DNA from: JANQNX01 sp965601665
Lineage (GTDB): Bacteria; Pseudomonadota; Gammaproteobacteria; Eutrophobiales; Eutrophobiaceae
Length of the DNA: 64,000 nucleotides
Assembly (NCBI GenBank): GCA_965601665.1
Contig: OZ271833.1
Coordinates: 248,001-312,000, forward strand
Direction: 5' to 3'
The stretch's first letter is position 1, and every line of letters starts with the position of its first letter. Shown here piece after piece: positions 9,837 through 19,179 of this stretch. Under the pieces are notes generated by a model. It was given only the letters and a program-made list of their open reading frames with translations, was not told the DNA's origin and ran no database searches. A program made the position numbers and the translations under genes.

Positions 9837-11555
9837 CTAGGCCTTTGCCAGCTCGGCTTTTAACTCTATAACGCGGTTCTTGCCACTGCGTTTGGCCTGG
9901 TAAAGCGCCTTATCTGCTCTGGCCATGAGCGTCTTCAGGGATGATATATCGGGGCCCTGCTCAAACATGAGCCCGATACTTACACCAACATCAAATGTAT
10001 TTTCTCTGACATAATGTAATCTACTGATTTTATCGATGATGCGCTGCGCCAGTAGTTCTACATAATTTTTCGACTTGGGTGCATACAGTACAATGGCGAA
10101 TTCATCTCCACCAATACGCGCGACGATATCGGTTTTACGTGTCTCACTAATCATGATCTTGCCGATATCGATTAGTAATTCGTCGCCCACATGATGTCCA
10201 AAGTTATCATTGACCAGCTTGAAATTATCCAGATCGAGCATCATTATTGCTATTGATTCACCACTGCGCGAAATAATATTTGTTAGATCAATAAAACGTT
10301 TCTCGAGCTCATTACGGTTTACCAGGCCTGTCATGTGATCGGTGGTCGCGAGTTTTCTTAGCTCTTCTTCAGCAGATTGTCGTCTAATTTCGTGTTCGCG
10401 AAATAATTCAAAAGCTTCCTCCATGATGCCAATTTCATTGTCTTTATTTTCATCCCGTTCAAGTTCGACTTCAATATTACCGTGGGATAGCTCGAAGAAG
10501 GCACCCGAGATATTTTCAATCGGACGAATGACGTAACGGACCGTGATGTAATTGATCAACAATAACAGCAGTAGCAGAAAACCTGCATGCTGATACATAT
10601 AATCTATCTGCAGTTTTTGTAAATTCATTATAGAGTTGTGGACAGAGCTCGCACTGTCGAGAATCTGTTCGACATTCACTGCTTCCAGTATTTCGAATCC
10701 GCGGACTGCAAGGCCATCATCTATCCTGACGGCATGATCAATTATCCCGGAATCAACACCTGTTGCATGCATGGTTTGTGCAACATCCAGCATCTCCAGG
10801 TACATAGCAAGTGTTTCGACGATATCTTCGATGGCCAACTTTTCACCAAAGGTAATATCAAACCTGGTATAGGTCTCGGCTAACTGTTTTATGTTCTCAG
10901 CATGCGCCAGTGCTTTATCAATCTCAATCTCATCGCCGAGTATGATGTAACGTTTATATGCCTGGATAAATCCGTTCAGGCCGAAGGCAGCCGCGATGCT
11001 GACAAAGACCTTATCTTTCTGGCCTGCGTTTTCTTTATTTATGTAGTTGATTTGAAATGCCTGGTTCAGGTTTTCCAACGCTCTTGTGGCCCTGGAAAAA
11101 TCTATGTCGATCTCTCGTAGTATGGCTGTTGCACTGATGCCTTTTGCAAGCTGCCTTTCCACATATTTCAGGTTAGTGCCAATCTGGACCACCACTTTCT
11201 GGATGTCTTCCAGTGCAGAGCGCTCACCATGGGTGCTGGCTATGCGGATGAGTTTTTCCAGCGTGTTTTGTACCTGGCCGTAACTCATCCATGCTTCTAT
11301 ACGATGCTGCTCTGTCTTGCGCAGAATGTAGATATCGTATTTGTGGATAAGCCCGTTGTAGCCAAGCTGCATGATCAGTTCCGCACGCAGCCTTGTCTTT
11401 TCATTCTGGTTGGCCTGATAACTGTCCCAAACTCTATCAAGGTTGTCGACGTTTTGCTGTATTTTCAATGAACTAAGATAGGAGTACAGCATGAAGCTGA
11501 CGATCAGCGCCGCCAGTACATAGATAATAGTTTTAAGTTTCAGGTTGCCAAGCAT
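9837..11555 (-). CDS. Membrane-bound diguanylate cyclase (GGDEF)
   Basis: A 572-residue sensor protein with two transmembrane helices (about residues 10-28 and 325-345) bracketing a large, mainly helical periplasmic domain. A HAMP-like linker (VIRPIENISGAFFEL) and a short coiled coil lead to a C-terminal GGDEF domain. The active site reads GGDEF, and RKTD five residues before it matches the RxxD inhibitory site, so the enzyme should make cyclic di-GMP and be feedback inhibited. The start is ATG 11555; a TTG six bases upstream is in frame. It is convergent with dps. The periplasmic ligand is unknown. Confidence 0.9.
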   Translation of the reverse strand: MLGNLKLKTIIYVLAALIVSFMLYSYLSSLKIQQNVDNLDRVWDSYQANQNEKTRLRAELIMQLGYNGLIHKYDIYILRKTEQHRIEAWMSYGQVQNTLEKLIRIASTHGERSALEDIQKVVVQIGTNLKYVERQLAKGISATAILREIDIDFSRATRALENLNQAFQINYINKENAGQKDKVFVSIAAAFGLNGFIQAYKRYIILGDEIEIDKALAHAENIKQLAETYTRFDITFGEKLAIEDIVETLAMYLEMLDVAQTMHATGVDSGIIDHAVRIDDGLAVRGFEILEAVNVEQILDSASSVHNSIMNLQKLQIDYMYQHAGFLLLLLLLINYITVRYVIRPIENISGAFFELSHGNIEVELERDENKDNEIGIMEEAFELFREHEIRRQSAEEELRKLATTDHMTGLVNRNELEKRFIDLTNIISRSGESIAIMMLDLDNFKLVNDNFGHHVGDELLIDIGKIMISETRKTDIVARIGGDEFAIVLYAPKSKNYVELLAQRIIDKISRLHYVRENTFDVGVSIGLMFEQGPDISSLKTLMARADKALYQAKRSGKNRVIELKAELAKA

Positions 11556-11653
11556 GGACAAGCAATCTGCAAGTTTCTTGCCAAAACCTTGCGATTTTTC
11601 AGCTAAATAGCGATTATTTTTATTGGTGCGGATTTCGCAGAGAATGGTGGGTC

Positions 11654-11848
11654 CTAGGCTTCATTTTCATGACTGGGTATGACGTTTGCTATTCCTTCTT
11701 CATCCGTCTGCACAAACAGAGAGATTGGCCGACAGCAGACCTCGCAATCCTCTATGTATTCCTGCTCGGTAACGCTGGTATCGATAACCAACTCAATTGA
11801 TTCACCACAGTATGGACAACTGATGATTGTGGTATCGAGCAGGCTCAT
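11654..11848 (-). CDS. CPXCG-motif cysteine-rich small protein
   Basis: A 64-residue protein with the CPYCGE motif at residues 11-16 and a second cysteine cluster EDCEVCCRP at 34-41, which together look like a four-cysteine zinc knuckle. This is the CPXCG cysteine-rich family, widespread in Gammaproteobacteria and of unknown function. Its ATG overlaps the stop codon of the upstream methylthioinosine phosphorylase gene (ATGA on the minus strand), so it is probably co-translated with the purine salvage genes. Confidence 0.85.
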   Translation of the reverse strand: MSLLDTTIISCPYCGESIELVIDTSVTEQEYIEDCEVCCRPISLFVQTDEEGIANVIPSHENEA

Positions 11849-12588
11849 CAGGCATTTTTTATCGCAATTGCAAGCAGGTCGAGGATGGACTGCATGCCCC
11901 GGGTCAGGTTGTGTTCGATTATTTTCATGGTGATAAGCTCATTGGTCTTGCCCGCAGCCCGGTTCACGACCAGGGCAACGCAGCCATAATCAATCCCTTT
12001 TTCCCGCGCCAGGCATGCCTCCGGCATGCTTGTCATGCCCACGATATCGCAGCCATCCTGTTCCATTCGGTTTATTTCGGCAGCGGTTTCAAGTCTTGGT
12101 CCCTGCGTAGCACCATAGGTGCCTCCGGCGTAGATATCGATATCACATTGTTTTGCCGCGCTGATTAACTGTAGTCTTACGGACTCAGTATAAGGAGCGG
12201 TAAAATCAATATGTACAACCTCATCCAGGTCCTGTTCGTGAAATGTAGACGCACGACCGTGTGTATAGTCAACCAGCTGATCGGGGATAACAATGCGACA
12301 AGGTGTCATTTCGCTGGTGATACCCCCAACGGCATTGACGGCAATGATCCTTGTCACATCTTGCTCGTATAGTGCCTCGATATTAGCGCGGTAATTAACC
12401 TTATGCGGGGGAATAGCGTGCGGGTTACCGTGTCGAGGCAGAAACAGTACACTGGTGTCATCAAGTTTACCCACGGTTATTTCTGCAGAAGGCATGCCCC
12501 AATGGGTAGTGGCATTAATTTGTTCCGTGACTTTAAGCCCTGAAATATCCATGAGGCCGGTGCCACCTATAATTGCGGTCTTGCCCAT
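11848..12588 (-). CDS. S-methyl-5'-thioinosine phosphorylase (MTAP/PNP family)
   Basis: A 246-residue purine nucleoside phosphorylase of the MTAP branch. The N-terminal AIIGGTGL, the LPRHGNPHAIPPHKVNYRAN block and TQGPRLETAAE are family signatures. In the base-binding loop the residues are VVNRAAGK, with Asn where adenine-specific MTAPs use Asp; this resembles the Pseudomonas aeruginosa enzyme known to prefer methylthioinosine over methylthioadenosine. The expected reaction is methylthioinosine plus phosphate to hypoxanthine and methylthioribose 1-phosphate. The gene overlaps by one base the stop codon of a hypoxanthine phosphoribosyltransferase gene just upstream, which would use the hypoxanthine. 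Specificity is inferred, not proven. Confidence 0.85.
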   Translation of the reverse strand: MGKTAIIGGTGLMDISGLKVTEQINATTHWGMPSAEITVGKLDDTSVLFLPRHGNPHAIPPHKVNYRANIEALYEQDVTRIIAVNAVGGITSEMTPCRIVIPDQLVDYTHGRASTFHEQDLDEVVHIDFTAPYTESVRLQLISAAKQCDIDIYAGGTYGATQGPRLETAAEINRMEQDGCDIVGMTSMPEACLAREKGIDYGCVALVVNRAAGKTNELITMKIIEHNLTRGMQSILDLLAIAIKNA

Positions 12589-13148
12589 TATTCCTTTACC
12601 GCGTAAATCGCCGAAACGTTACGATGATATTCCTTGTAGTCCATGCCATAACCAAACACGTACCGATCAGGTACGGACAGCCCGGTAAAATCGGCTTTCT
12701 CCAGAGGTTTTGGCTTATCCAGATGTTTCTCGACCAGCACTGCTGTATAGACCCTTGTCGCTCCCTCCTTGTAGCAGTGTTCAACAATGGCTGCCAGTGT
12801 TACACCTTCATCAAGGATGTCATCAATAAGCAATACAGATCTGCCATGCAGTGATTTTTCCGGTTTTTTTACCCAGCTTATTTCATAGCCATTGGTCGAG
12901 CTTCGATAGCGCGTAGCATGGATGTAATCCACCTGTAGTAGAAAATTCAGCTGTGGCAGGAGTTTTCCCGCCAGGACAACGCCCCCGGTCATGACAGGCA
13001 GCAACAATGGGTTATCATTTTTTAAAGCCGCTGTTATCTCTCCGGCCATCGTTGTGATCGCCTGTTCAACAGTTGCGTTATCGTGCAGGCACTCTGCATT
13101 ATCCAGTACCTGTTTGCTTTCAGCATAGATGCTGTCGTCAATGGCCAT
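12588..13148 (-). CDS. hpt: Hypoxanthine-guanine phosphoribosyltransferase
   Basis: A 186-residue purine phosphoribosyltransferase that converts hypoxanthine (and usually guanine) plus PRPP to IMP or GMP. The PRPP-binding motif is VLLIDDILDEGVT, with the adjacent acidic pair, and the flexible-loop and C-terminal VPDRYVFGYGMDYKEYHRN segments are typical; the Lys/aromatic base contacts sit in the EKADFTGLSVPD region. I placed the start at ATG 13148 (MAIDDSIYAE), 8 bp after the DUF815 gene stop; an 11-residue upstream extension is in frame but unconserved in character. Forms an operon with the methylthioinosine phosphorylase. Confidence 0.92.
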   Translation of the reverse strand: MAIDDSIYAESKQVLDNAECLHDNATVEQAITTMAGEITAALKNDNPLLLPVMTGGVVLAGKLLPQLNFLLQVDYIHATRYRSSTNGYEISWVKKPEKSLHGRSVLLIDDILDEGVTLAAIVEHCYKEGATRVYTAVLVEKHLDKPKPLEKADFTGLSVPDRYVFGYGMDYKEYHRNVSAIYAVKE

Positions 13149-13156
13149 TATTGTTT

Positions 13157-14023
13157 TCACCCGAGTTGTTGTTTGCCACACCAGTCACGCGCAAACTGGT
13201 AAGCCGAACGGCCACTACGTGAACCGTGTTCCAGTGCCCATTTCAGGGCTGAGGCCCTGAACGCGTCTTTATCATATGCGTCATTGCCCAGGCGTTGAAT
13301 CCAGTAATCGACAATATCCAGATATTGTTCCTGATTGAAGGGATGAAAAGCCAGCCATATACCGAAACGTTCCGACAGTGAAATTTTTTCTTCTATCGAC
13401 TCATGTAAATGTAATTCATCTGCAACCATATGGCTGTCGACATTTTCCTGCATAAATTCCGGCAATAAATGGCGTCGATTTGAACTCGCATAAATCAGTA
13501 CGTTATCAGGTGTCGCGCTTAATGAGCCATCAAGCACTACCTTGATAGCCTTGTAACTGGGATCGTTGGCTTCAAAAGACAGATCATCGCAAAACAGAAT
13601 GAAACGGGCATCGTAGTGTCGTAGTTGTTCAGTAATGTCGCGTAATTGTTCCAGGTCTTGCCTTTCCACTTCGATCATGTTTAATCCGTCCTGCTGGAAC
13701 GCATTCAGGACCGCCTTGATTAATGATGACTTTCCGGTGCCCCTTGGTCCCCACAACAACACATTGTTTGCAGGCGCGCCCGCAAGGAACTGTCTCGTAT
13801 TCGTAGTGATGGCAGCTTTTTGTCGTTCAATGCATTGCAAGTCGGCAAGTGATACGTCTGGCGGATGTTCAATAGTCTGAATAACACCGCCATTAGCAGC
13901 ACGCCGCCAGCGAAAAGCCCCACCTGCAAAAGCCTCTGCAGCATCATGCGCTGCCGGTAATAACGGTTCCAGTCTGTCAATTATCGAGTGGATTCGCTGG
14001 ACAAGTTTATCTGTTTCAGACAC
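13157..14023 (-). CDS. DUF815 family AAA-type ATPase
   Basis: A 288-residue P-loop ATPase of the DUF815 family, a relative of DnaA/DnaC-type AAA proteins. Walker A is GPRGTGKSS (residues 92-100) and Walker B is FILFCDDLSF. A conserved YASSNRRHLLPE segment follows, the sensor-1 region. The protein begins with GTG at 14023. Its substrate is unknown; the family is widely conserved in Proteobacteria without an established role. It lies 54 bp downstream of adenylate cyclase and 8 bp upstream of hpt, so it is probably cotranscribed with the purine salvage genes. Confidence 0.88.
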   Translation of the reverse strand: MSETDKLVQRIHSIIDRLEPLLPAAHDAAEAFAGGAFRWRRAANGGVIQTIEHPPDVSLADLQCIERQKAAITTNTRQFLAGAPANNVLLWGPRGTGKSSLIKAVLNAFQQDGLNMIEVERQDLEQLRDITEQLRHYDARFILFCDDLSFEANDPSYKAIKVVLDGSLSATPDNVLIYASSNRRHLLPEFMQENVDSHMVADELHLHESIEEKISLSERFGIWLAFHPFNQEQYLDIVDYWIQRLGNDAYDKDAFRASALKWALEHGSRSGRSAYQFARDWCGKQQLG

Positions 14024-14077
14024 GTTTCGATCTGCAAGTAAAAAAGCAGAGTATACCAGTCTCGGTGCTTATGTCCG

Positions 14078-16906
14078 CTATATGGCCTCAATGGCCATGT
14101 TCAACTTATCTTCTATGCGTTTCTTGTAATTCAGGTAATGGATAGTCTGCAGGGTATTGGCCTTGACCTGTTCCATCATGCTATGCGAAATATCGATATC
14201 GGTGATATAGATTGGGTAGGTTTCGCCGCTGGCCCTGCGCTCAAAGATATATTCAGCAACGACCTGAAATAGATTATTGCCGTGTTCCATGAGAGAGAAT
14301 TCCTTGTCCTCACAGTAGATACTGAGCGAGTGGTGCTTGTCATCCGGATCGCCAATGACCTTCACATTAAAGAATCCGTCGTAACTATCCTCAATGTCAT
14401 TCTTGAGCCTGGTCAGTCGGAAAGGCCGGTCTTTGGCTTCAGTGATACTGTAAAACTCAATATCCATACATTCGACGTCATACGTACTATCCAGTGACAG
14501 GAACAGGCGACGATTGATACTTGATTGAAAGAATAGATCAAAGTGCTTGATGAGTGCCCTACCGTCAGAATAAGGGAGTTCTTGATAGAACAATGATCCA
14601 TTCTCATCAATGATATAGATATGGGCAAAACAGTTTTGCACCCTGTAAAATAACTGGATCCTGTCTTTTCTGTTTAGCTTGTAAATTGCCTGTAACAGGC
14701 GGTTGTCAGCCGTGTACTTGTCGAACACCAGCGGACAGAAACACGGGTTCGGTCTGCCCAGGCTACGAAGTAAATTCCTGCTATTACCAATGAGCCCATG
14801 CTTGAAATGACCGTTCTCGTGATAGATTTCATGGAAACTGTCACCGATGCCTACAAGGTAGCGTTGCTGTACATTCACGTTGCGTTGGTAATAGTGCCCG
14901 ATGATGTCCTGGAACAGTTCTTCAATACGACGCGTGATCGCTGGTCCATAGCTGGATGAGTAACTGAATACATGAACCGGTGGCGGTTGATGAGCCTCTG
15001 TCAGTGGATACCAGCGCATGTATTCACAAATGCAATCGAGCAATGCTTCTTCTCCTTCAAAGTGAAAAGTCAGCAATTCTTCCCATGTCGTTGAGATGAG
15101 CAGATCAAAACTCACAGTAAGGTTCTGGTGTTTGGCGCCATAACTCAGCACATTGTCTCGCAGGCTGGATACATGGCTTATAGATTTGCCCGAAACAATT
15201 TTTGGTACACGACCAACATTCACGAACAGGCAGGCATGTACGATTTTTGCCGGGTGGCTGAGGTCATTAAAATCGGCACTGTGTAGAGTACGGTTAGGAA
15301 ATTCTTCTTCCAGGACCTGAAGTATAGATCGCAGTTCCTTTACAGTGAGTTCATCACTGCAGTCCATAGAGAATGCCGAATGCGAGTCAATTAACTTGTT
15401 GATATAGGCCCACGTGGTTAGTTCCAGCACACTTTGCGCACGTTTTACCGGCCTGGTTTGTGTATCCTCACTGTCACGACGATACTGAAATAGCTGCCAT
15501 ACTTGCTTGGATGAGTGGTTCCTGCGCTGTTGCACCGTGACCGTAGAGATATTCAGGTTGGTGTCGTTATCATGATTGATAATATCAATTTTGCCTGCCT
15601 TTCTTTCGAAGGCCGCATAGAGTTTCCTGCCCAGTACGTTCAGGTCGTTTTGACGCACCAGCGAAACCTCGGTGTTCTTTCGAGCAAATGAAGACAGGAA
15701 GCGATAGCTTTCCTTCAGCGCATTCATAAGCTGGTTTCGCTGCCTTGAGATTTCATCAATGTGCCATTCCTTGAGGGAATCCATGAACAAAAATTGCTCC
15801 CGCTCCCAGCCCCATTCCAGTGCCATTTCATTAAATAACTGGCGGCGCCAGCTTTTTTTTCTTACCTGGTTGCCCAGCGGCTCATTTATCTTTATATAAA
15901 AACACTGACGAAATAATTCCAATCGATCACGTTGATTGTGCTGCATCAGGTATTCCTCGATGCGCTGGTACAACATGACATAGGGATCAAGCTGGTTGAA
16001 CTCAATAGCACCACTGTACATCGCTTCCTTGAACTGCATGCTTAATACGCGTATCCGCGGAAACTCGCAGGCATAGACTTCCATTAACAGCAGCTTCATC
16101 AATGATTTGTAGGGCGAACTAATACTCTTATAGAGTTGCCAGACAGTAGCACCGAAAAATTCCGATGCAGGTATATCGGCAACTGAACCAAAGTCCAGGT
16201 AATCACTGGCATCGATGATTTGCTGTTGCGTTAGCTGTTGCAGGTAATCGTCGTAGTGCTGTTCCTGGTCTGGAGGGACCAGCCACCAGGCAGGCATCTT
16301 GCCGGCGATCAGCAAGCTGGAGCGGTAAAATTCATCGAGCAGCAGGTAGTGCTGCGCCGAGCCGCTACTTTCTGAAGACAAACCCTGTTGTTTGCCATGC
16401 TTGAACTCCTCTGCAGAAAAGATGAAAAAATGGACTTCGAGACGCAGTTCCTGTTCGGCCCAGTTTTCAATCGCGTGTGCCTTCTGCTGGATCAGGTCAA
16501 CGCGCTCTGCTGACAGGTCGGCTGAATGCAACAGCCAGACATCAAAGTCGGAGTGACGGTTGAAAGCGATGGAACCGCAACTGCCCATGAAATAAAGCCC
16601 GTGAATTTCCATCAAGCGCTTGGCCCGGTGACAAGCCTTGAAGTCCGTGAACAGGAGTTGAGCGGCCTTCATCGTTTTTTGATCAATGCTGTAATCGCAA
16701 ATACCGGAGGGCGTATTTTCATCAACAAAGCCGGGTAGTCCCTCGCTATTGTCATGGAGCAACATGGGCAGGCACTTGATAAACAGCTGCTGCCGTTCCT
16801 CGAGCATGTCCATGGCCAACTGCAGGCGCTGGCGGTTAACGTTCATGAATCGTCTGCGGATGCTGTCAAGTTTCGGGTCCGGGTTTGGCCGGGTTTGCAG
16901 TGACAT
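14078..16906 (-). CDS. cyaA: Class I adenylate cyclase
   Basis: A 942-residue class I adenylate cyclase, which makes cAMP for CRP signalling in Gammaproteobacteria. The N-terminal nucleotidyltransferase motif GS...FNRHSDFDVWLLH supplies the metal-binding Asp pair, and the long C-terminal regulatory domain is present in full. Length is near the usual 850-950. ATG 16906 was chosen because GGGA lies 6 bp upstream; an ATG 12 bp earlier has no such site. It heads the leftward gene group. No crp gene is in the window. Confidence 0.93.
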   Translation of the reverse strand: MSLQTRPNPDPKLDSIRRRFMNVNRQRLQLAMDMLEERQQLFIKCLPMLLHDNSEGLPGFVDENTPSGICDYSIDQKTMKAAQLLFTDFKACHRAKRLMEIHGLYFMGSCGSIAFNRHSDFDVWLLHSADLSAERVDLIQQKAHAIENWAEQELRLEVHFFIFSAEEFKHGKQQGLSSESSGSAQHYLLLDEFYRSSLLIAGKMPAWWLVPPDQEQHYDDYLQQLTQQQIIDASDYLDFGSVADIPASEFFGATVWQLYKSISSPYKSLMKLLLMEVYACEFPRIRVLSMQFKEAMYSGAIEFNQLDPYVMLYQRIEEYLMQHNQRDRLELFRQCFYIKINEPLGNQVRKKSWRRQLFNEMALEWGWEREQFLFMDSLKEWHIDEISRQRNQLMNALKESYRFLSSFARKNTEVSLVRQNDLNVLGRKLYAAFERKAGKIDIINHDNDTNLNISTVTVQQRRNHSSKQVWQLFQYRRDSEDTQTRPVKRAQSVLELTTWAYINKLIDSHSAFSMDCSDELTVKELRSILQVLEEEFPNRTLHSADFNDLSHPAKIVHACLFVNVGRVPKIVSGKSISHVSSLRDNVLSYGAKHQNLTVSFDLLISTTWEELLTFHFEGEEALLDCICEYMRWYPLTEAHQPPPVHVFSYSSSYGPAITRRIEELFQDIIGHYYQRNVNVQQRYLVGIGDSFHEIYHENGHFKHGLIGNSRNLLRSLGRPNPCFCPLVFDKYTADNRLLQAIYKLNRKDRIQLFYRVQNCFAHIYIIDENGSLFYQELPYSDGRALIKHFDLFFQSSINRRLFLSLDSTYDVECMDIEFYSITEAKDRPFRLTRLKNDIEDSYDGFFNVKVIGDPDDKHHSLSIYCEDKEFSLMEHGNNLFQVVAEYIFERRASGETYPIYITDIDISHSMMEQVKANTLQTIHYLNYKKRIEDKLNMAIEAI

Positions 16907-17302
16907 CTCGTATCCCATTGTTTATAAATAATATTCTGATTAACAGCCCGTCCTCAGCGGTGTTGCCACGCTGCTGGGCCAGTGACTTGATCGATATATC
17001 GGCAAAAGTGGAAATTTCTTCATCCGCGGGCTGCTTTGCGGTTATAATCCCTTGAAATAAAAATCAATAGATTTCATGGGCTTATGCCCGGAGCAGAAAA
17101 CAGCCAACCTGGACCTAATCGACTTCCACAAGGATATGCAATGGTTTTCAGGTTTTGTTAATATTTGCCGCCTTGCAGCATGGGCATACTGTCCGCTAAG
17201 GCTACGCAGACAGAGATTTCACCCGGTTTTTGTTTTAATTATTTCAAGCTGTCGCGAACGAATTCTTACAGAATATTTTTACACTAAATATTGAGGAAAA
17301 TT
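16907..17302. promoter_or_regulatory. Divergent cyaA/glyA intergenic region with probable glyA promoter
   Basis: This 396-bp gap separates divergent cyaA and glyA. A perfect TATAAT at 17043-17048 on the plus strand has only a weak -35 candidate (TTCATC at 17019-17024, 18 bp away); transcription from it would give glyA a leader of about 245 nt. The leader contains a short GGGC/GCCC hairpin near 17078-17092 but nothing that I can match to a known riboswitch. A 72-codon open frame inside it has no ribosome site and was not called. Confidence 0.45.
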
Positions 17303-18577
17303 ATGTTTACAAAAGATACAACAGTTAAAGGCTTCGATGACGAACTGTTCGCTGCAATGGAAGGCGAACGTCGTCGTCAGGAAGAGCATATAGAGCTTAT
17401 AGCCTCGGAAAACATGGCCAGCCCAAGGGTGCTGGAATGCCAGGGCTCTGTTTTGACGAATAAGTACGCGGAAGGTTATCCCGGCAAACGTTATTACGGC
17501 GGTTGTGAATACGTAGATGTTGCTGAGCAGTTGGCCATTGATCGTGCCAAGGAACTGTTCGGCGCAGCATGGGCAAACGTACAGCCTCATTCCGGTTCGC
17601 AGGCAAACGGTGCGGTGTATCACGCCATACTGGAGCCGGGCGATACGATCATGGGCATGAGTCTTGCGCATGGTGGTCACTTGACCCACGGCGCCAGCGT
17701 AAACGTTTCCGGTCGCATCTATAACGCAGTCCAATACGGACTGAACACGGACACCGGCGAAATTGATTATGACGCAGCAGAAGCCATGGCCCTTGAGCAT
17801 AAGCCGAAATTGATCATCACCGGCTTTTCTGCCTACTCACAAATTCTTGACTGGCAGCGTTTTCGTGATATGGCCGACAAGATAGGCGCATACCTGATGG
17901 CAGACATCGCCCATATTTCTGGTCTGGTTGCCGCGGGTGAATATCCTTCCCCGGTTGGTATAGCAGACGTGATTACCACGACTACGCACAAAACCCTGCG
18001 CGGACCACGTTCCGGTTTAATCATGGGTGGCAAACCCAACGAGGAACTGGAAAAGAAAATCAACTTCATGGTATTTCCTGCCTATCAGGGCGGTCCATTA
18101 ATGCACGTCATTGCTGCCAAGGCCGTCGCCTTCAAGGAAGCCATGCAGCCTGAGTTCAAGACCTACATGCAGCAGGTCAAGAAGAATGCCAGTGTGATGG
18201 CCGATCGCTTTATCGAGCGCGGCCTGAAAATCGTTTCCGGTGGTACCAAGAACCACTTGTTCCTGGTGGACATGGTAGAAAAAGGGTTAACCGGTAAGGA
18301 AGTTGACGCTGCCCTTGGTCGAGCTAACATTACTGTTAACAAGAATGCCGTACCGAACGATCCGCAATCACCCTTTGTGACCAGTGGTATCCGTATTGGT
18401 ACGCCATCCATCACCACCCGTGGCTTCAATGAAGAAGACTCTATTCAGGTTGCTGACTGGATCTGTGACATCATGGATAACCTGGGTGATGCGTCTGTAG
18501 AGGAACGCGTAAAAGGCGAGGTGCTGGAGCTTTGCAAGCAGCGTCCACTGTATGAATTTAACGAGGATTTACGTTAA
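17303..18577 (+). CDS. glyA: Serine hydroxymethyltransferase
   Basis: GlyA (424 residues) is a PLP enzyme that interconverts serine and glycine and feeds one-carbon units to tetrahydrofolate. The PLP lysine lies in TTTTHKTLRGPRSG, and the N-terminal ELIASENMASPRVLE and YAEGYPGKRYYGGCE motifs are canonical. ATG 17303 follows GAGGA at 17292-17296; an in-frame upstream ATG at 17291 overlaps that site and is unlikely. A strong terminator follows, but nrdR begins only 86 bp downstream, the conserved glyA-nrdR-rib order. The synonymous codon choice looks optimised for good expression. Confidence 0.98.
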   Translation: MFTKDTTVKGFDDELFAAMEGERRRQEEHIELIASENMASPRVLECQGSVLTNKYAEGYPGKRYYGGCEYVDVAEQLAIDRAKELFGAAWANVQPHSGSQANGAVYHAILEPGDTIMGMSLAHGGHLTHGASVNVSGRIYNAVQYGLNTDTGEIDYDAAEAMALEHKPKLIITGFSAYSQILDWQRFRDMADKIGAYLMADIAHISGLVAAGEYPSPVGIADVITTTTHKTLRGPRSGLIMGGKPNEELEKKINFMVFPAYQGGPLMHVIAAKAVAFKEAMQPEFKTYMQQVKKNASVMADRFIERGLKIVSGGTKNHLFLVDMVEKGLTGKEVDAALGRANITVNKNAVPNDPQSPFVTSGIRIGTPSITTRGFNEEDSIQVADWICDIMDNLGDASVEERVKGEVLELCKQRPLYEFNEDLR

Positions 18578-18612
18578 TTCGCACCCACACCGCTTCTTTA
18601 AGGTGTATATTG

Positions 18613-18643
18613 AGGGGATTGCTGGTGCAATCCCCTTTTATTT
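18613..18643 (+). terminator. Intrinsic terminator after glyA
   Basis: A perfect 10-bp stem (AGGGGATTGC pairing with GCAATCCCCT) with a four-base TGGT loop is followed by TTTATTT. It sits 36 bp after the glyA stop and ends 20 bp before nrdR, so nrdR and the rib genes depend on read-through or on a promoter within the hairpin region. Confidence 0.88.
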
Positions 18644-18663
18644 GAGCAAAAGAAACAGTCAAT

Positions 18664-19179
18664 ATGAGATGTCCGTTCTGTGCTGACCCGGATACACGGG
18701 TGATAGATTCGAGGCTGGTAGGCGAGGGCAACCAGATACGGCGTCGTCGTGAGTGCAATAAGTGCTCGGAGCGCTTCACTACCTATGAATCAGCAGAGCT
18801 TAACTTTCCGCGCATTATCAAGTCGGATGGGCGGCGTGAACCATTCAATGAAGAAAAACTACGTGGCGGCATCATGCGTGCGCTGGAAAAGCGACCGGTC
18901 GAAACAGAACGTATCGATATTGCTGTTTCGAATATCATGCACAACCTTCGCGCCTCGGGTGACCGGGAAATCGAGTCGATGGCTATAGGTAACTGGGTGA
19001 TGGAACAGTTACGCGCGATCGACCAGGTTGCCTATGTGCGTTTTGCCTCCGTTTATCGCAGTTTTGAAGATGTGCGCGCATTCCTGGATGAAATCGAAAG
19101 GCTTGAGCATGAACTGCCACCAGAGCTACGTAAAAATCAGATGGACTTGTTGCCATCTGAAGACGGTGAAGAGAATTGA
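18664..19179 (+). CDS. nrdR: Transcriptional repressor NrdR
   Basis: NrdR (171 residues) represses ribonucleotide reductase genes in response to ATP/dATP. It has an N-terminal zinc ribbon (CPFC at 3-6 and CNKC at 31-34) with the RRRREC DNA-binding stretch, then an ATP-cone domain from about residue 49 to 139 (FPRIIKSDGRREPFNEEKL...). Length is slightly above the usual 150-160 because of an acidic tail. It is followed, with a 4-bp overlap, by ribD. Co-location with rib genes is common in Proteobacteria. Confidence 0.97.
   Translation: MRCPFCADPDTRVIDSRLVGEGNQIRRRRECNKCSERFTTYESAELNFPRIIKSDGRREPFNEEKLRGGIMRALEKRPVETERIDIAVSNIMHNLRASGDREIESMAIGNWVMEQLRAIDQVAYVRFASVYRSFEDVRAFLDEIERLEHELPPELRKNQMDLLPSEDGEEN

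Noticed and set aside
17076..17294. A 72-codon frame in the glyA leader
   Set aside because: No ribosome site before the ATG and no protein-like composition; left as leader sequence.
17279..17800. A 173-codon minus-strand frame opposite glyA
   Set aside because: It is a shadow of a conserved enzyme gene; no motif and no ribosome site.
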